Below are positions 19,548 to 30,703 of a stretch of DNA of 64,000 bases, in pieces. The position numbers were made by a program, and so were the translations under genes. The stretch comes from Chlorogloeopsis fritschii PCC 6912 (GTDB taxonomy: Bacteria > Cyanobacteriota > Cyanobacteriia > Cyanobacteriales > Nostocaceae), in assembly GCF_000317285.1 (NCBI RefSeq), contig NZ_AJLN01000097.1, positions 24,993-88,992 on the forward strand, read 5' to 3'. The first letter of the stretch is position 1; every line of letters starts with the position of its first letter. The notes under the pieces were generated by a model that saw only the letters and a list, made by a program, of their open reading frames with translations, did no database searches and was not told where the DNA came from.

Positions 19548-19775
19548 AAATCTAGATACTCTTGGTGACAACAGAGAATATTTGTTCTTAATCTCACACA
19601 CAAATATTCCAGAAGTTAATTTACAAATAGTTTGAGTTTTATGGTTTGAGCAGCTGAGATAAGCAAGCTCTCATCCGAAGTGGTAATCTCAATGCCCCCA
19701 CGCCCATGTTAAAGAGAGCTTATCATTTCTGAAATCTGTCAAGCGACATAGATTTTAGATTAGTTTTTGAATACC

Positions 19776-19823
19776 CTAGTTACCAGGTTGAACCTGGTAA
19801 CTAGAACTAGAGCCTCTGGCTCT
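19776..19823. repeat. GTTACCAGG palindrome plus AGAGCC hairpin
   Basis: Arms CTAGTTACCAGGTT and AACCTGGTAACTAG around a single G, followed at 19809 by AGAGCCTCTGGCTCT. It is in the 570-base gap between the epimerase and hetM. The rest of the gap is AT-rich and noncoding. Confidence 0.9.
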
Positions 19824-20014
19824 TATAGAAAATGGTGCATATTTGCCATTAATTGAGTTTGCATTGATAAGTATTTGAACGAACCTAAATTTCTAATTCA
19901 GCAAGCAGGATTTTTTAATAGGATATTTACCTATCAAAAAAGTTTTTTCTAATTAAATGAGTATAAACACTTGAGTATGAATATACAAATTATCAGTTTT
20001 GTTGCCATAAATTA

Positions 20015-20058
20015 GATCCCCCCAGCAATCCTGCCTAACAAAGATGCATAGGGGGATC
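20015..20058 (-). terminator. Hairpin downstream of hetM
   Basis: Inverted arms GATCCCCC (20015) and GGGGGATC (20051) separated by 28 bases, 60 bases past the hetM stop. The loop is long and the T-run is poor, so this could be an mRNA-stabilising hairpin rather than an intrinsic terminator. Confidence 0.45.
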
Positions 20059-20117
20059 GTAAGATACAAAAATAGTTATGACACTTTTTAGTTTGGAACT
20101 AAATTGTGTAGTCTGTA

Positions 20118-21635
20118 CTAAGCAACATTCAGAAAACCATTCTGGATTAGGTAAGCAGAATATGTCATAAACAATTGGTTGTCCATTCCTGGGCAAACGA
20201 TACCGCTACCTGCAAGTGCATTGAGGGTAGCTTGACAATTAATTATCGGTCTTCTACTTTGTAGATACAAATCGGGAATAGTAATTTGTTCTTCTGACCA
20301 GCGCTCTAGTAAGAAAGGCCGTAGGGTATAGAGAGGATTTTCAGCAGAAGAGATATCGTTAATTAACTTTGCTTGCCATTGTTCGTAAGGAATTACTTCG
20401 ATAGGAAAACCTAAAGAATTCATCCACTCCAGTAAATTAGTTAAAGGCACAGGTTCGGGATGCTGTAAGTGAAAAGCCTGACCTAGAGATTCTTTTTGTC
20501 TGGAGAGATAAACAACAGCTTTACTAACATAATCTACAGGCGATGCATCCAACATATAATCAACATTTGGAAAACATCCCATTTGAATGCAGCCTTTAAT
20601 TACCAAGTTGATAAAGTCATCTGTATTGCAGACACCTGTTTTGCTATCTCCTGCAATTAGAGGAGGTCTATGAATCGTCACAGGCAATCCGCGATCGCTA
20701 GCAATTTTAACTAGCTTTTCTGCTACCCATTTTGTTTGTGAGTAACCGAGAAAAATACCTTGCCAATGCTCAAAGCTATCATCTTCTTTGACAACTTTAC
20801 CAGCATAAAAAGGTGATTCAAAAACCGCTACACTAGAAACATAATGTACAGGTTTGACTTTAAACAAACACGCCAAACGCAAAATTTCTTGTGTTCCCAA
20901 AACATTGGGAGCCTTCATAGCTGAATATGGATAAACATAATTCAGCGTGGCAGCACTATGATAAATGCTATCAAGATTCATAGCTAGCATATCAAAGCCT
21001 TGGGGGCTAATTCCTAGCAAAGGCTTTGATAAATCTCCCAAGATAGGGATAATTCTAGAACTGAATTTTTCATCCCAAAGAGCATAATTTTGGAGATTTT
21101 TCTTCAGTTTTTGCTTGCCTTCTTCAGAATTAGCAGCACGTACTAAGCAGTAGATATCTGCATTAGTTTGCTGTAGTAGTTCGTGGATTAAAAAAGCTCC
21201 TAAAAATCCTGTACCACCTGTTAAAAAGACATTTTCTGGTTGAGATGTAAAGTGAAAAGATGTAGATGCAGGACGAATACTTGGATCGAGAACAGCTTCA
21301 GCACTTAAATCCAAGATAGGCTTAATTACAGAGACAGAGGCTTTTTTGGCAGTGGGACTATCTTTTACCTCTGATTCCTCTGATTCTTCACCTAAACGCT
21401 GAGAGAGAGTAGCAACTGTTGGATAATGCCACAACAGTGTGGGAGACACTTTAAATCCCAGCATTTTTTCTAATTTGCCGACAATCAGCATCGCTTGAGT
21501 AGAATCTAAACCATAGCTATCTAATGGTTGCTCAATATCAATTTCCTCAGGTTCAACATTTAATGCTTCCGCTAGCTGAGATACCAACCAAGCTTGAACT
21601 TCTGCTGCTGTTAAAACTTTTTTTGATGCCATCAT
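20118..21635 (-). CDS. hetM: HetM/HglB-type ACP-thioester reductase
   Basis: A 505-residue protein, about the length of Anabaena HetM (HglB). An acyl carrier domain spans about residues 5-85 with the phosphopantetheine Ser45 in LDSTQAM. A thioester-reductase SDR domain follows, with [16 protein letters not shown] for NADPH and [12 protein letters not shown] (YxxxK). It would accept the finished chain and release it reductively as aldehyde or alcohol, the expected last step of heterocyst glycolipid aglycone synthesis. The start at 21635 is the first ATG after the stop of the upstream gene (two-base gap), so translation is coupled. No HetI-type phosphopantetheinyl transferase is nearby. It is the last gene of the minus-strand synthase cluster. 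Confidence 0.9.
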   Translation of the reverse strand: MMASKKVLTAAEVQAWLVSQLAEALNVEPEEIDIEQPLDSYGLDSTQAMLIVGKLEKMLGFKVSPTLLWHYPTVATLSQRLGEESEESEVKDSPTAKKASVSVIKPILDLSAEAVLDPSIRPASTSFHFTSQPENVFLTGGTGFLGAFLIHELLQQTNADIYCLVRAANSEEGKQKLKKNLQNYALWDEKFSSRIIPILGDLSKPLLGISPQGFDMLAMNLDSIYHSAATLNYVYPYSAMKAPNVLGTQEILRLACLFKVKPVHYVSSVAVFESPFYAGKVVKEDDSFEHWQGIFLGYSQTKWVAEKLVKIASDRGLPVTIHRPPLIAGDSKTGVCNTDDFINLVIKGCIQMGCFPNVDYMLDASPVDYVSKAVVYLSRQKESLGQAFHLQHPEPVPLTNLLEWMNSLGFPIEVIPYEQWQAKLINDISSAENPLYTLRPFLLERWSEEQITIPDLYLQSRRPIINCQATLNALAGSGIVCPGMDNQLFMTYSAYLIQNGFLNVA

Positions 21636-21637
21636 CT

Positions 21638-23308
21638 TTACGCTTCCAATGTAGAACGAACTGGGCAATATTGACTGTAGTAATCAGGAATTTGCATTCC
21701 TTGAATTCTCAAACTTTGAATGCGATATAAAAATGCGGCTCCAGTCATGATGTGATGAGCTACATCTACAACTCGACGATTATTTGGATCTGCTAGATAA
21801 GAACCTTGCACCCAGTTATTAAAGCTGCCGATCGCCGGGCCGCACCAAATCTGATAATCTACTTCTCTACCCTTTTCTCCAGAGTTTGACCAACGTGAAG
21901 ATAATCCTAAATACCAGCGGAAAATCAACGCCATTTTCATTTTAGGATTATTAACTGCCTTACCCAATTTTTCTGGATTTTTCTGAGACAAATAAGTAAC
22001 AGTTTCTTCCCAAACCTGAGCCAGAGTTTTACGGAAAATTTGTTTTTCTAATTTCTCTCGCTCCGGAGCAGGAATTTCTTCAATCGAATTATAGTTTCTA
22101 TATATTTCGTACAACTTTTGAGCGCGGAGAGGGAACATCGTACCGCGTTTAAGAACTTGCAGTTTTACTCCCATTTCAAACATATCTGCTGCTGGTGCCA
22201 TCATCACATCAGCCATATCTGCTTGTGCCAGCAATTGCTTGGTATGTTGACAAGAACCAGATTCAATACATGACTGATTAATTGAACCAGTAACAATATA
22301 AGCAGCACCCATCATAAAGCCTGCTAAAGCAGATTGTGGAGTGGCAATTCCACCTGCTACCCCAACTCGAATGGGTTTTTCGTAGCAATATTGAGCTTGA
22401 ATTTCATCCCGCAAAGCCACCATTGAAGGTAACAAACAAACTAGAGGACGATTATCTGTATGACCACCAGAATCTGCTTCAACAGTAATATCATCAGCTA
22501 AGGGAATTTTTGCTGCCAAATTCGCCTGTAACTCACTAATTAAACCTTGCGCAACCAATTCCCGCAGCATTTTTACTGGTGCTGGTTGCATAAATTTAGT
22601 AGCAACTTCTCGGCGCGAAATTTTAGCAATGACTTTATTTTTAATTTCAATTTCATTAGCAGAATTTACACCCAATCCTGCCGCACGATAGTAAACAATA
22701 TTAGGAGTCAAGTCTAAAAATGCCGAAGCTTCTATTGTTCTCACCCCATATCTGAGGTATAAATCTACTGCACCGCGCTCAATAGCAGGTTCATTGGGAC
22801 TGTGAATTAAATTAAAAGCATAAGGCTCTTGAGGTAAAGCTTCTTGAATACGATGAATAGCTGCTTCTAACCGATTGGGAGTTAAACCGCCTGCACCAAA
22901 AGAAGCTAAAATTCTCTCCTTCCCTAGAGCAATTACCATTTCTTCGGAAGCGATCGCACCAGCCATTGCGCCAGTAGTATAGGCATATTTGACATTATGA
23001 AAAGAGAGAAAATTCGGGTCTCCCAATTGTTGCAAACTGATAGGTGGAACAGCCATCAATAATTCAGCTTGTCCTGTTTTGCCATTCTCAGCAGGAGACA
23101 AATAACCATCATGGCTGATACCAATTCTGCCGTCAACTCTAACAATATAACAAGGCTTATCTAATGCTAAGAGTTTATCTTTGATGATATTAGAGTCAAA
23201 ACTTATACAATCTAAAGAACCTTTCCAGACTTGATTGAAATTGCAGGGAGAGCCAAAAAAGGCAAGACCATTATCCTGTTTATTTAGCACTGCATCTACA
23301 GTTGTCAC
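21638..23308 (-). CDS. PfaD-type FMN enoyl reductase
   Basis: A 556-residue TIM-barrel flavoprotein of the PfaD branch of the nitronate monooxygenase family. It has [21 protein letters not shown] and SGGHTDNRP, the phosphate-binding and active-site segments conserved in PfaD. In polyunsaturated fatty acid synthases PfaD is the stand-alone enoyl reductase that saturates double bonds on the growing chain. In heterocyst glycolipid clusters an equivalent gene lies between hglC and hglB, as here. It overlaps tightly with hetM (two-base gap). The first ATG at 23308 is used. Reduction of enoyl intermediates on HglE/HglC is inferred. Confidence 0.9.
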   Translation of the reverse strand: MTTVDAVLNKQDNGLAFFGSPCNFNQVWKGSLDCISFDSNIIKDKLLALDKPCYIVRVDGRIGISHDGYLSPAENGKTGQAELLMAVPPISLQQLGDPNFLSFHNVKYAYTTGAMAGAIASEEMVIALGKERILASFGAGGLTPNRLEAAIHRIQEALPQEPYAFNLIHSPNEPAIERGAVDLYLRYGVRTIEASAFLDLTPNIVYYRAAGLGVNSANEIEIKNKVIAKISRREVATKFMQPAPVKMLRELVAQGLISELQANLAAKIPLADDITVEADSGGHTDNRPLVCLLPSMVALRDEIQAQYCYEKPIRVGVAGGIATPQSALAGFMMGAAYIVTGSINQSCIESGSCQHTKQLLAQADMADVMMAPAADMFEMGVKLQVLKRGTMFPLRAQKLYEIYRNYNSIEEIPAPEREKLEKQIFRKTLAQVWEETVTYLSQKNPEKLGKAVNNPKMKMALIFRWYLGLSSRWSNSGEKGREVDYQIWCGPAIGSFNNWVQGSYLADPNNRRVVDVAHHIMTGAAFLYRIQSLRIQGMQIPDYYSQYCPVRSTLEA

Positions 23309-23348
23309 GGAAGTTATCCCTCGATTTGATGATTAGCAGATGAAAGAA

Positions 23349-23500
23349 AGAACCACAAAGAACACGAAGGACACCCGGAGGGTGGCTTCCCGAAGGGTAG
23401 GGCACGAAGAGAGGATTATTTTTGATAACTCTTATTTCCTTCTGGTTGGCATATTACTCATGAAATTCTTTGTGCCCTTTGTGCCCTTTGTGGTTAGTTA
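23349..23500. repeat. Two inverted ACCACAAAG repeats, one interrupted
   Basis: The left copy begins GAACCACAAAGAACACGAAG at 23349. A roughly 27-base GC-rich segment (CCGGAGGGTGGCTTCCCGAA and onward) interrupts it before CACGAAGAGA resumes at 23403. The right copy (TTTGTGCCCTTTGTGGTTAG, ending near 23500) is in the opposite orientation. Together they fill the spacer between hglC and the PfaD-type gene. Confidence 0.75.
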
Positions 23501-23541
23501 AATACATATTCTGAATGCTAAAAAATAGCTCTCAAGATACT

Positions 23542-26500
23542 TTACTCACTCAGCAAATTTTCAGCGCACATTAACTGTAATTGAATCAACTCACTCATTT
23601 GCTTACTAAACTCTTGACGGGATTTTAAGAATGCTGCATGAGTTTTATGAACCTTCAAGTTATTAGCATTCAACTTTTGATAGTGAGAGGTGCTTATATT
23701 TGACAAGCTGAAATTATAAGTAGGATGGGGATGATTAGCAACCAACTCCCGAAATTGTACTTCTTTTTTTGGCTCTAAGCTGTTATCCATGATATTTTGC
23801 ATTGATATTTCCTCTTGCTTAGTCTCGGATGGGGGAATAGATTTTTCATTACTACCTTTGTTGAGAATTTTGCTCTGAGACTTTTGAGCTAGATTTTGGA
23901 AGAGTTTTTTATTCTCTTCAGTCAAGATTTTGTCAGTAAAACTTTTACCACCCAAGGTAACTTTTCTCAGGGTAGGTTTTTTGACTGCTTCTGCTACTTG
24001 AGTGTACAGTGGCGATAAATCTACAGAAACTTGATGGCTGACAAGTTTTGCTAGTGCTTTGACAATACCACTATGGTCGTCTAAACCTCTTCTATTTAGA
24101 GATATGGTGATATGCTCTTTGTCGCTGAGAATTTTATCAATCCAGCGCGAACAAACATTACCAGCACCAGTTTCAATAAATATCTTGGCTCCATCTTCGT
24201 AAACTCGGTTGACTAAGCGCGGGAAGTCAAGGGGTTGTGACAAACCTTTGGCTATGCTGTGGGCGATCGCTTGACTTTCTAATTTCACCGGGCCATACTC
24301 AGCTGCGCAGTAAAGCACAACGTCTGGTAGATTTTTCCGGGTGGGTAAGGTGTTAACTCTGGCTATTTCTCCGTACTCAGAAGCCATCGCTTCACAGTGG
24401 ATTACATGGTCGAAGGGAGCGCGGAAAGCGTTGCAGCCTAAAATTTGAATGATTCTTTCACAAGCTGCTGGTTCACCGGCAATGACGACTTCTTCGGGTG
24501 TGTTGATTTGAGTTAAAAAGACGCGCGGCTCATGTTGGAGGTATTCTCTCAACTGAGATGGGGTAGTCATGAGTACATAGTTAGCCCATAAGTCATTGTT
24601 CGGTGATTGCTGAGATGATGGCATTTGCCAATACTGGCGCACAGCATCCTTGGCACCGGATAACCTGTCAGCAAATAGTGGTGAGGCGTGTAGGGCAACA
24701 ATTCCTTCGGTAAAGTTATCCCATACCTCAGCCGCAGACATCATACTAGTTTCACCCAGGCTGTAACCAAAGACCATTTTTGGCTTAACTTGGAATTCAT
24801 CTCGCATAATTTGCGTGATGAATCTGGTAAACAACATATCTACGTCGAAGATGGCTAGAGGATCGTCTAAGAATTGCTGTTCGAGAGTCTCTAATTGCCG
24901 GGATGAAAGCTTGTTCAAGCTTCTGGGAAATACGATGCGGGATATGTCAGCAACAAGATTTTGTAGTTTGGTAACAGCAATATCGTCGAGGGTTTCGGGG
25001 AATAAACGGAAGAGGTTGCGGGCGATACCTAGATAAGAATTGACTGCTGCTGGATAGACGTAAGCGACTTCTCCTTTTTTACCCAGTGGCTTGGCTGTGA
25101 AGTAACTACCTAGTGGCGTTTGCCAATCTACCCCACGTTCAAAAGCTTTGTTGATACCTTTACGGGCAGCTTCGATTTCTTTGGTTAATTCTTTTTGATT
25201 GTGTGCCAGAATTGCTAGAACGTAATTAGGATCGGAACACAATTTAAAGTTAGCAAAGGCTAAATTGGCAGCATTGACTAGGGAAGTGCCATTGTTGACA
25301 GATTTTTCGAGGGCATCGATTTGTTCAAATAAATCAGCGCGATCGCGTCCGGCAATCGGGAACAAGTAAAATGGGGTTTGCTCCAAAAATCGGCTGTTGC
25401 GTGTTTTTTGATCGGGTTCTTCTGATAAGATGACATGGGCGTAAGTGCCATCCATACCGATGCTATTGATGGCAGCGATTCTTTTAGTCGCTTGTTTATC
25501 CAAAAACCAAGGTCTTGATTCGGTGGCAACATAAAAAGGGTTATGATGCCATTGTTCTTGATTTTTGGCTCCAGACCATTTAGGTACACCTGGAATATAT
25601 CTGTAATAAAGGCACAAAGCAGTCTTGATTAAACTGGCAATTCCCGATGCTACATAGGTGTGTCCGATGTTTGCTTTGACGCTGCCAATGGCACAGCTTA
25701 AATCATTGGCACTACCAGGATAAGCTTGCAGTAAACCTTTGATTTCTGCTTCATCTTCTTTGTCAACACCGCTACCATAAACTTCCAGATAGTTAACTTC
25801 TGAAGGTTTGACACCCGCCATCAATAAAGCTTGCTGACAAGCTTGAGTTACGGCTTTGTCATCCGGGGTTCCCAAACCAGTGCCTTGCTGTTGCGCAAAA
25901 CTGATGGCATCGACAACTGCGTAAATGCGATCGCTTGCTTTTTGAGCAGTTTCATGTAGCTTCAATACTACTGCGCCTGCTCCTTCCCCTACCATCCAGC
26001 CATTCGCTTTTTGATCGTAAGAAAGGGTATTTGCGCCTGTATTAATTGCAGCTAGTTGGTTGCGCAATAAAACATTTTCTAAAGTGCCAGCTAAATCAAC
26101 GGCACCCACAAGTACGGCTTCTGCTTCTCCAGTCGCAAGTAAATGCTGTGCTATTTCCAAAACCTTGAAAGTGGAATTCTCTCCAGCGGTGATAGTAAAT
26201 ACAGGAGCGGTAAAATCCCACAGCGAAGAAATGCGACTCGCCATAATGTTGGCGATGTAACTCACATATTCGCTACTTTCGACTGGATTGTGAATGCCAT
26301 CTTTAACAATTGTTTCTAATTGGCTGACTTTATCGGGTGGTAGAGAAATTTCTCCAGCAATTAAGCCTTCTTTTACCTGCCAGGATAAATTCCATCTTTG
26401 CTGCAATTGATGCACAGATAATTGTGTTTCTGTCGCCATCACAACTGCGACATTTGCACCTTCTTTAATACCCGCATCCCTCAGAGCACGCTCGGCAACT

Positions 26501-28182
26501 TTTAACATTAACAGTTGTTGCTGATTGAGCTTTTCTAGTTCATTTGGGGGAATTTTGCTAGAAACAGTATCAATTTCAAAATCTGTGATGTATGCCCCTT
26601 GTGGCGGCTTCCCATCAATTAACCCGTATTTTTTCAGTAATTCCTCTTGCTTTTCGACACCGTGCCATCTTTGGGGTGGTAGGGGAATAAAATGCTGTGT
26701 ACCTTCGTAAATACTACGTTCAAAAGCTTCTAAACCATCGCAAGCACCAAAAAAGGCATCCATACCAACAATGGCGAGTTTGGCAGGATGGAGAGGTTCA
26801 CTTGTTTCTACTGGTTCTGGGGTATTTACTTTTTCTAAAATCATGTGGGCGTTAGTTCCGCCCAAACCAAAAGCACTGATGGCTGCGCGTTTTATTAGTG
26901 TATTGTTAGGCCAATTCGTGGTACTAGTAACAATGCGTTGTGGGGAAATGACATTTTCTTCACTTCCCATCGGTTCTGTTATATTTATTGTCGCTGGAAT
27001 AACGCCTTTGGACATACTCGTTAGCACTTTAATCAGGCTAACGCTGCCAGCGGCAGTAAGTAAATGACCGACATTAGATTTTACAGAACCAAGTAAAGGA
27101 GTTGCTTGATACTTACCAAAGAAAGTTTCTACAGATTGAAATTCTGTGGAATCTCCCAACAAAGTACCCGTGGCGTGGCACTCCATGTAATCAATATTTT
27201 GAGGACTAATTCCGGCTTCTTGGTAGGCGCGTTCAAAAGCAAGAGTTTGTCCTTTAGAATTGGGGCTAAGTAAATGCTTACCTCGTCCATCATTAGATAA
27301 ACCGTTACCGGAGATAGTAGCGTAAATGCGATCGCCATCTCGAACTGCATCGCTATATCGTTTCAACACCACCATTCCAACGCCTTCAGCAGTCAGCATT
27401 CCCCGCGACATCTTATCTAAGGGACGACTAATATCATCTTCAGGATATCCTTGAATACCAGAAAACAGCATTCGCAAGAACAGTGGATCTGCACAGCTGA
27501 TGCCTCCGGCTAACATCAAATCAGCTTTGTGCGTCCATAAATAATGGGATGCTAGCTTGGTAGCGTACTGTGGTGAAGAACAAGCAGCATCAATACAAAA
27601 ATGAATATTTGATAGAGAAAAAGCTTTAGCAATGATAGCTGCTGGTAAGCCTGATATCATCGCATTGTAGGATGAGGCTTCTTGTGATGCTCTTAAAGCA
27701 GCTAAATCGAATTCTGGTTGCTGTAAAAGTTCTTGAACAGCAGATGCTAAAACTTGCTGATAAATGGGTGCAAATAATTGGTTAGAGGTTTTGGTGGGGA
27801 GAGAAAGATTACCTAATATGACTCCGCATCTAGAGAGAATAGATTCTTGCTCTAAATAACCGCTATGTTGTAAAGCTTGTTTGGTAACGTACAATGACCA
27901 TTGAAAGGTTTTATCTAGAGATTCCAGAAATTTTGGTGGTAGCTTATATCCTGTGGAGTCAAATTTAAAATCACGGATAAATGCTCCCTTCAAAGAATAG
28001 ACTTTATCTGGCTTACCTTTAGCTGGATCGAAAAATATTTGTGGATCTACTCCAATTTCCTCAGCACTTAAAGATGATGTAGAATCTTTTTTTTGGATGA
28101 GATTTTGCCAAAATTCATCAGGATTTTTAGCATCAGGGAATAAGCATCCAAATCCGATGATTGCAATTTTTTCCATAGTCAT
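23542..28182 (-). CDS. hglC: HglC-like KS-CLF-AT polyketide synthase subunit
   Basis: A 1546-residue protein. The first ketosynthase (about 3-460) is intact, with Cys201 in DAACSS and His in ECHATGTLLGD and KSNVGH. A second KS-like domain (about 470-930) has AGENS in place of the cysteine motif (Glu668), as in chain-length factors of PUFA synthases. A PfaB-like acyltransferase follows (about 980-1400, Ser1141 in GYSLGE). The C-terminal tail holds a helical motif, LKVHKTHAAFLKSRQEF, also found in HglE. This is the PfaC-CLF plus PfaB arrangement expected of HglC, which extends the glycolipid chain. The start at 28182 follows AAGGA with good spacing; Met at 28176 is an alternative. Confidence 0.9.
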   Translation of the reverse strand: MTMEKIAIIGFGCLFPDAKNPDEFWQNLIQKKDSTSSLSAEEIGVDPQIFFDPAKGKPDKVYSLKGAFIRDFKFDSTGYKLPPKFLESLDKTFQWSLYVTKQALQHSGYLEQESILSRCGVILGNLSLPTKTSNQLFAPIYQQVLASAVQELLQQPEFDLAALRASQEASSYNAMISGLPAAIIAKAFSLSNIHFCIDAACSSPQYATKLASHYLWTHKADLMLAGGISCADPLFLRMLFSGIQGYPEDDISRPLDKMSRGMLTAEGVGMVVLKRYSDAVRDGDRIYATISGNGLSNDGRGKHLLSPNSKGQTLAFERAYQEAGISPQNIDYMECHATGTLLGDSTEFQSVETFFGKYQATPLLGSVKSNVGHLLTAAGSVSLIKVLTSMSKGVIPATINITEPMGSEENVISPQRIVTSTTNWPNNTLIKRAAISAFGLGGTNAHMILEKVNTPEPVETSEPLHPAKLAIVGMDAFFGACDGLEAFERSIYEGTQHFIPLPPQRWHGVEKQEELLKKYGLIDGKPPQGAYITDFEIDTVSSKIPPNELEKLNQQQLLMLKVAERALRDAGIKEGANVAVVMATETQLSVHQLQQRWNLSWQVKEGLIAGEISLPPDKVSQLETIVKDGIHNPVESSEYVSYIANIMASRISSLWDFTAPVFTITAGENSTFKVLEIAQHLLATGEAEAVLVGAVDLAGTLENVLLRNQLAAINTGANTLSYDQKANGWMVGEGAGAVVLKLHETAQKASDRIYAVVDAISFAQQQGTGLGTPDDKAVTQACQQALLMAGVKPSEVNYLEVYGSGVDKEDEAEIKGLLQAYPGSANDLSCAIGSVKANIGHTYVASGIASLIKTALCLYYRYIPGVPKWSGAKNQEQWHHNPFYVATESRPWFLDKQATKRIAAINSIGMDGTYAHVILSEEPDQKTRNSRFLEQTPFYLFPIAGRDRADLFEQIDALEKSVNNGTSLVNAANLAFANFKLCSDPNYVLAILAHNQKELTKEIEAARKGINKAFERGVDWQTPLGSYFTAKPLGKKGEVAYVYPAAVNSYLGIARNLFRLFPETLDDIAVTKLQNLVADISRIVFPRSLNKLSSRQLETLEQQFLDDPLAIFDVDMLFTRFITQIMRDEFQVKPKMVFGYSLGETSMMSAAEVWDNFTEGIVALHASPLFADRLSGAKDAVRQYWQMPSSQQSPNNDLWANYVLMTTPSQLREYLQHEPRVFLTQINTPEEVVIAGEPAACERIIQILGCNAFRAPFDHVIHCEAMASEYGEIARVNTLPTRKNLPDVVLYCAAEYGPVKLESQAIAHSIAKGLSQPLDFPRLVNRVYEDGAKIFIETGAGNVCSRWIDKILSDKEHITISLNRRGLDDHSGIVKALAKLVSHQVSVDLSPLYTQVAEAVKKPTLRKVTLGGKSFTDKILTEENKKLFQNLAQKSQSKILNKGSNEKSIPPSETKQEEISMQNIMDNSLEPKKEVQFRELVANHPHPTYNFSLSNISTSHYQKLNANNLKVHKTHAAFLKSRQEFSKQMSELIQLQLMCAENLLSE

Positions 28183-28229
28183 TTGTTCCTTGTTATTTAT
28201 CATTTTTTATGGAGAAGTAGTTAGTGGTA

Positions 28230-28383
28230 AGAGCCAGAGGCTCTAATTATCGTTACCAGGTTGAACCTGGTAACGAGGGTTTAGAGTTTCTCGTTTCTAG
28301 GTTCAACCTAGTAACGGAGATACGAGGCTCTGCCTCGTAGTTATTAAAAACGAACCACAAAGTACACAAAGCACACAAAGAAA
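28230..28383. repeat. Stack of three dispersed repeat types
   Basis: AGAGCCAGAGGCTCT and a GTTACCAGG palindrome (28230-28275), then a variant palindrome GTTTCTAGGTT/AACCTAGTAAC (28293-28315), then the hairpin TACGAGGCTCTGCCTCGTAG (28321-28340), then the ACCACAAAG-type repeat (28350-28383). They fill the 300-base gap between hglC and the KR-DH gene. Confidence 0.85.
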
Positions 28384-28481
28384 AGAAAATAAACTGCAAC
28401 AGACACAGAGGGAACAAAGAGAAATTATCAGTTTGAACGGCAAGATTAGCATCAAAATCCGCCACTACTAACTACTAATCA

Positions 28482-30221
28482 CTAACCTTTTGGTTGCATT
28501 AATTTAGCTGGAAAAATAATTCCTCTACCTCCTAGAAGTTGCGAGTAAATTTTCCCTTGTTTATCATGTATAAAGAAATCGGCAACAACACTTGTTTGTG
28601 TTTTACTTTTGACTTCACAAGAAACGTAAAATGGTTCGTTATAGGGAGTTTTGGCAAACTGTTCGTATCTTTCTTGTTGCCCTGGTAAGCAAATTTCTTG
28701 ATGGTAATGATGTAGCCAAATCCATAAAGGATGAGTACTCAAGTCAGTGGTAAAAGCGTTAACCCAGTAGGCTGGAAATTGTCCTTGTTGTATTTTGTTG
28801 ATTGCTTGCCAAAAACATTCAGTTGTAATTTTTTCGGAATTAATATTTATTACTCTTCTCAGTTGTTGAAATGCGGAGCCATGAAATAGTGCTGCTTCTC
28901 CTGTTTGATAAAAATCTTTACCGATGGTGGTAATGATGTTATCTTCTGTCAGGTTCAGTCTTTCGTAGATAGGAGCAGGAGGAACATCACGCAGAAGTTT
29001 GATGTTAGTGCTGAAGTGATATATGGTTTTGCCTTCTGGAGTTTGACTCGAAATTTTGCAGGAAAAATTTACTTCATGAGCGTCAAGATTTTTGGATGTT
29101 TCTTGTAAGTCAAGAATATATTCTTCCGCTAGAGTTTCATTAAAGGTAATTCCCTTGAATACTCGAAAATCTGTGCTACTAAAAGCTTTGTATCCTGGAT
29201 AAAGCTTCTCGCAAGCATCCGACATCCACGATACTGCACAAGTAGCAGGTAAAACAGGATTACCAGCAATGACGTGATCCAGTAAAAAGGGATTTCCTTC
29301 CAGTGTTAATTTACGACGGATGCGATAGCTGCGCAGATCTGGATCTAAAAGTGCAGCTGGTGGAACCATTGGGCTGCCAATCACAACTTGGGTAGTATTG
29401 TGATAAGCGGGGTGTAGTTCGTTAACTAACATTTGTGTTCCAGCTTCTACCGGAATAATGTCAATACCTCGTTTGGCAAATTCTTTTTTCAATTGCGGTG
29501 TTACCATGCCGCTATCCCAACCACCCCAATTAATTGCAACTACGTGACATTGAGGATATTTTTGCTTGAAGGAGTGGGCTGATTTGTTGAGGATTTCATT
29601 GGCGATCGCGTAATCAGATTGTCCAATATTACCGTAAAAGCCTGTGACGGAAGAAAATAAGACTAAATGCTCAAGTTGATTTGGTTTTACGCACGCTAGG
29701 AGATTTTCTAATCCCTGTACTTTGGCTGTGTAAACTTTTTCAAAATCCTGTTCTGTTTTCTTTTCAATCAATTTATCGGCTAAATTACCAGCACCATGAA
29801 TAATACCTGTAATTTCTCCTATTTGTGCAACAGCACTAGTAATTTTTTGATTGAGAGCAAGAGTGTCTGTTACATCAACGTTAATGTATTTTGCTTGTCC
29901 TCCAGCTTGTTGAATTGCTGCTAATGTTTGCTTGATTTCTCGATTGGAAGAAATTTGATTAAAGATTTTTTGTACGCTCATGGGTGTGGGTTTTTCTCCT
30001 TTAGAGAGAAGATATTCCATGATGCGTTTTTTTAATGTTGCTTCATCAAAACAATCTTGAGCGAATTCAGGTTCTGTTTCTAGAAGTTCTGAACGTCCAA
30101 GTAGGATAAATTTACAAGGATACTGTTGTGCTAATTTGATAGTACATTTAGCTGTAATGCCTTTGGCACCACCACTAACTAGAAAAACTGAGGAAGGATG
30201 AATTTGGGTTGGTGTAGTCAT
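28482..30221 (-). CDS. Ketoreductase catalytic half plus dehydratase-like domain
   Basis: A 579-residue protein. Residues about 10-260 are the NADPH-binding catalytic subdomain of a modular ketoreductase. It has SGGAKGITA for the cofactor and FSSVTGFYGNIGQSDYAIAN carrying the Ser, Tyr and Asn. Residues about 300-570 resemble a hot-dog dehydratase (LLDHVIAGNPVLPA with the catalytic-type His). The partner structural subdomain is missing here and is found instead at the C-terminus of HglE, 1 kb upstream. In PfaA-type synthases these pieces are contiguous as KR-DH. The gene corresponds to the hglG/hglD position of known hgl clusters, but I cannot decide which name applies. Confidence 0.85.
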   Translation of the reverse strand: MTTPTQIHPSSVFLVSGGAKGITAKCTIKLAQQYPCKFILLGRSELLETEPEFAQDCFDEATLKKRIMEYLLSKGEKPTPMSVQKIFNQISSNREIKQTLAAIQQAGGQAKYINVDVTDTLALNQKITSAVAQIGEITGIIHGAGNLADKLIEKKTEQDFEKVYTAKVQGLENLLACVKPNQLEHLVLFSSVTGFYGNIGQSDYAIANEILNKSAHSFKQKYPQCHVVAINWGGWDSGMVTPQLKKEFAKRGIDIIPVEAGTQMLVNELHPAYHNTTQVVIGSPMVPPAALLDPDLRSYRIRRKLTLEGNPFLLDHVIAGNPVLPATCAVSWMSDACEKLYPGYKAFSSTDFRVFKGITFNETLAEEYILDLQETSKNLDAHEVNFSCKISSQTPEGKTIYHFSTNIKLLRDVPPAPIYERLNLTEDNIITTIGKDFYQTGEAALFHGSAFQQLRRVININSEKITTECFWQAINKIQQGQFPAYWVNAFTTDLSTHPLWIWLHHYHQEICLPGQQERYEQFAKTPYNEPFYVSCEVKSKTQTSVVADFFIHDKQGKIYSQLLGGRGIIFPAKLMQPKG

Positions 30222-30286
30222 AATTTTTGCGATCGCAGAGACTAAAAGGTAAAGGATAGAAATTTATCTGGCAATATTCAATTGAG

Positions 30287-30360
30287 AGAGCCAGAGGCTC
30301 TAGTTCTCGTTACCAGATTGAACCTGGTAACGAGGGTTTCGAGGCTCTGCCTCCAGGCTG
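30287..30360. repeat. GTTACCAGG palindrome with both accessory hairpins
   Basis: AGAGCCAGAGGCTCT (30287), CTCGTTACCAGATTG/AACCTGGTAACGAG (30306-30334) and GAGGCTCTGCCTC (30341), upstream of the KR-DH gene. One arm has an A for G change. A decayed ACCACAGAGGCACAGAG repeat follows at 30535-30570. The remainder of the gap to 30704 is AT-rich and noncoding. Confidence 0.85.
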
Positions 30361-30703
30361 TTAGAACTGGGCAAAAATGAAGAAACAAGAATAGTTATTT
30401 GTTTGGAAGTATTCACCAATTTATACTCAACATAGCTGTTATGATTTGTGTTCATCTGTGGTAAGAAATACTAAATAATAATTGAGTTTCATTTTTTAAT
30501 AATAGAAGTTAAGCACAAGTCACTAAAGAATAAAACCACAGAGGCACAGAGAGCACGGAGAAATAAGAAACAGAGAGGTATGGTGTGGAAGTTATAAATA
30601 ACTAGATTCAGATTAAATTAGTGAATAAAATTTTGAATTTACTTGACTGAGCTATTAATGACATCAATATTGGAAGTTGAAATTTTACTTGTAGTTAATA
30701 GTT

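Noticed and set aside
26000..26260. Inactivating mutation in the second KS of HglC
   Set aside because: The missing Cys with AGENS is the normal state of the chain-length-factor domain in this synthase family.
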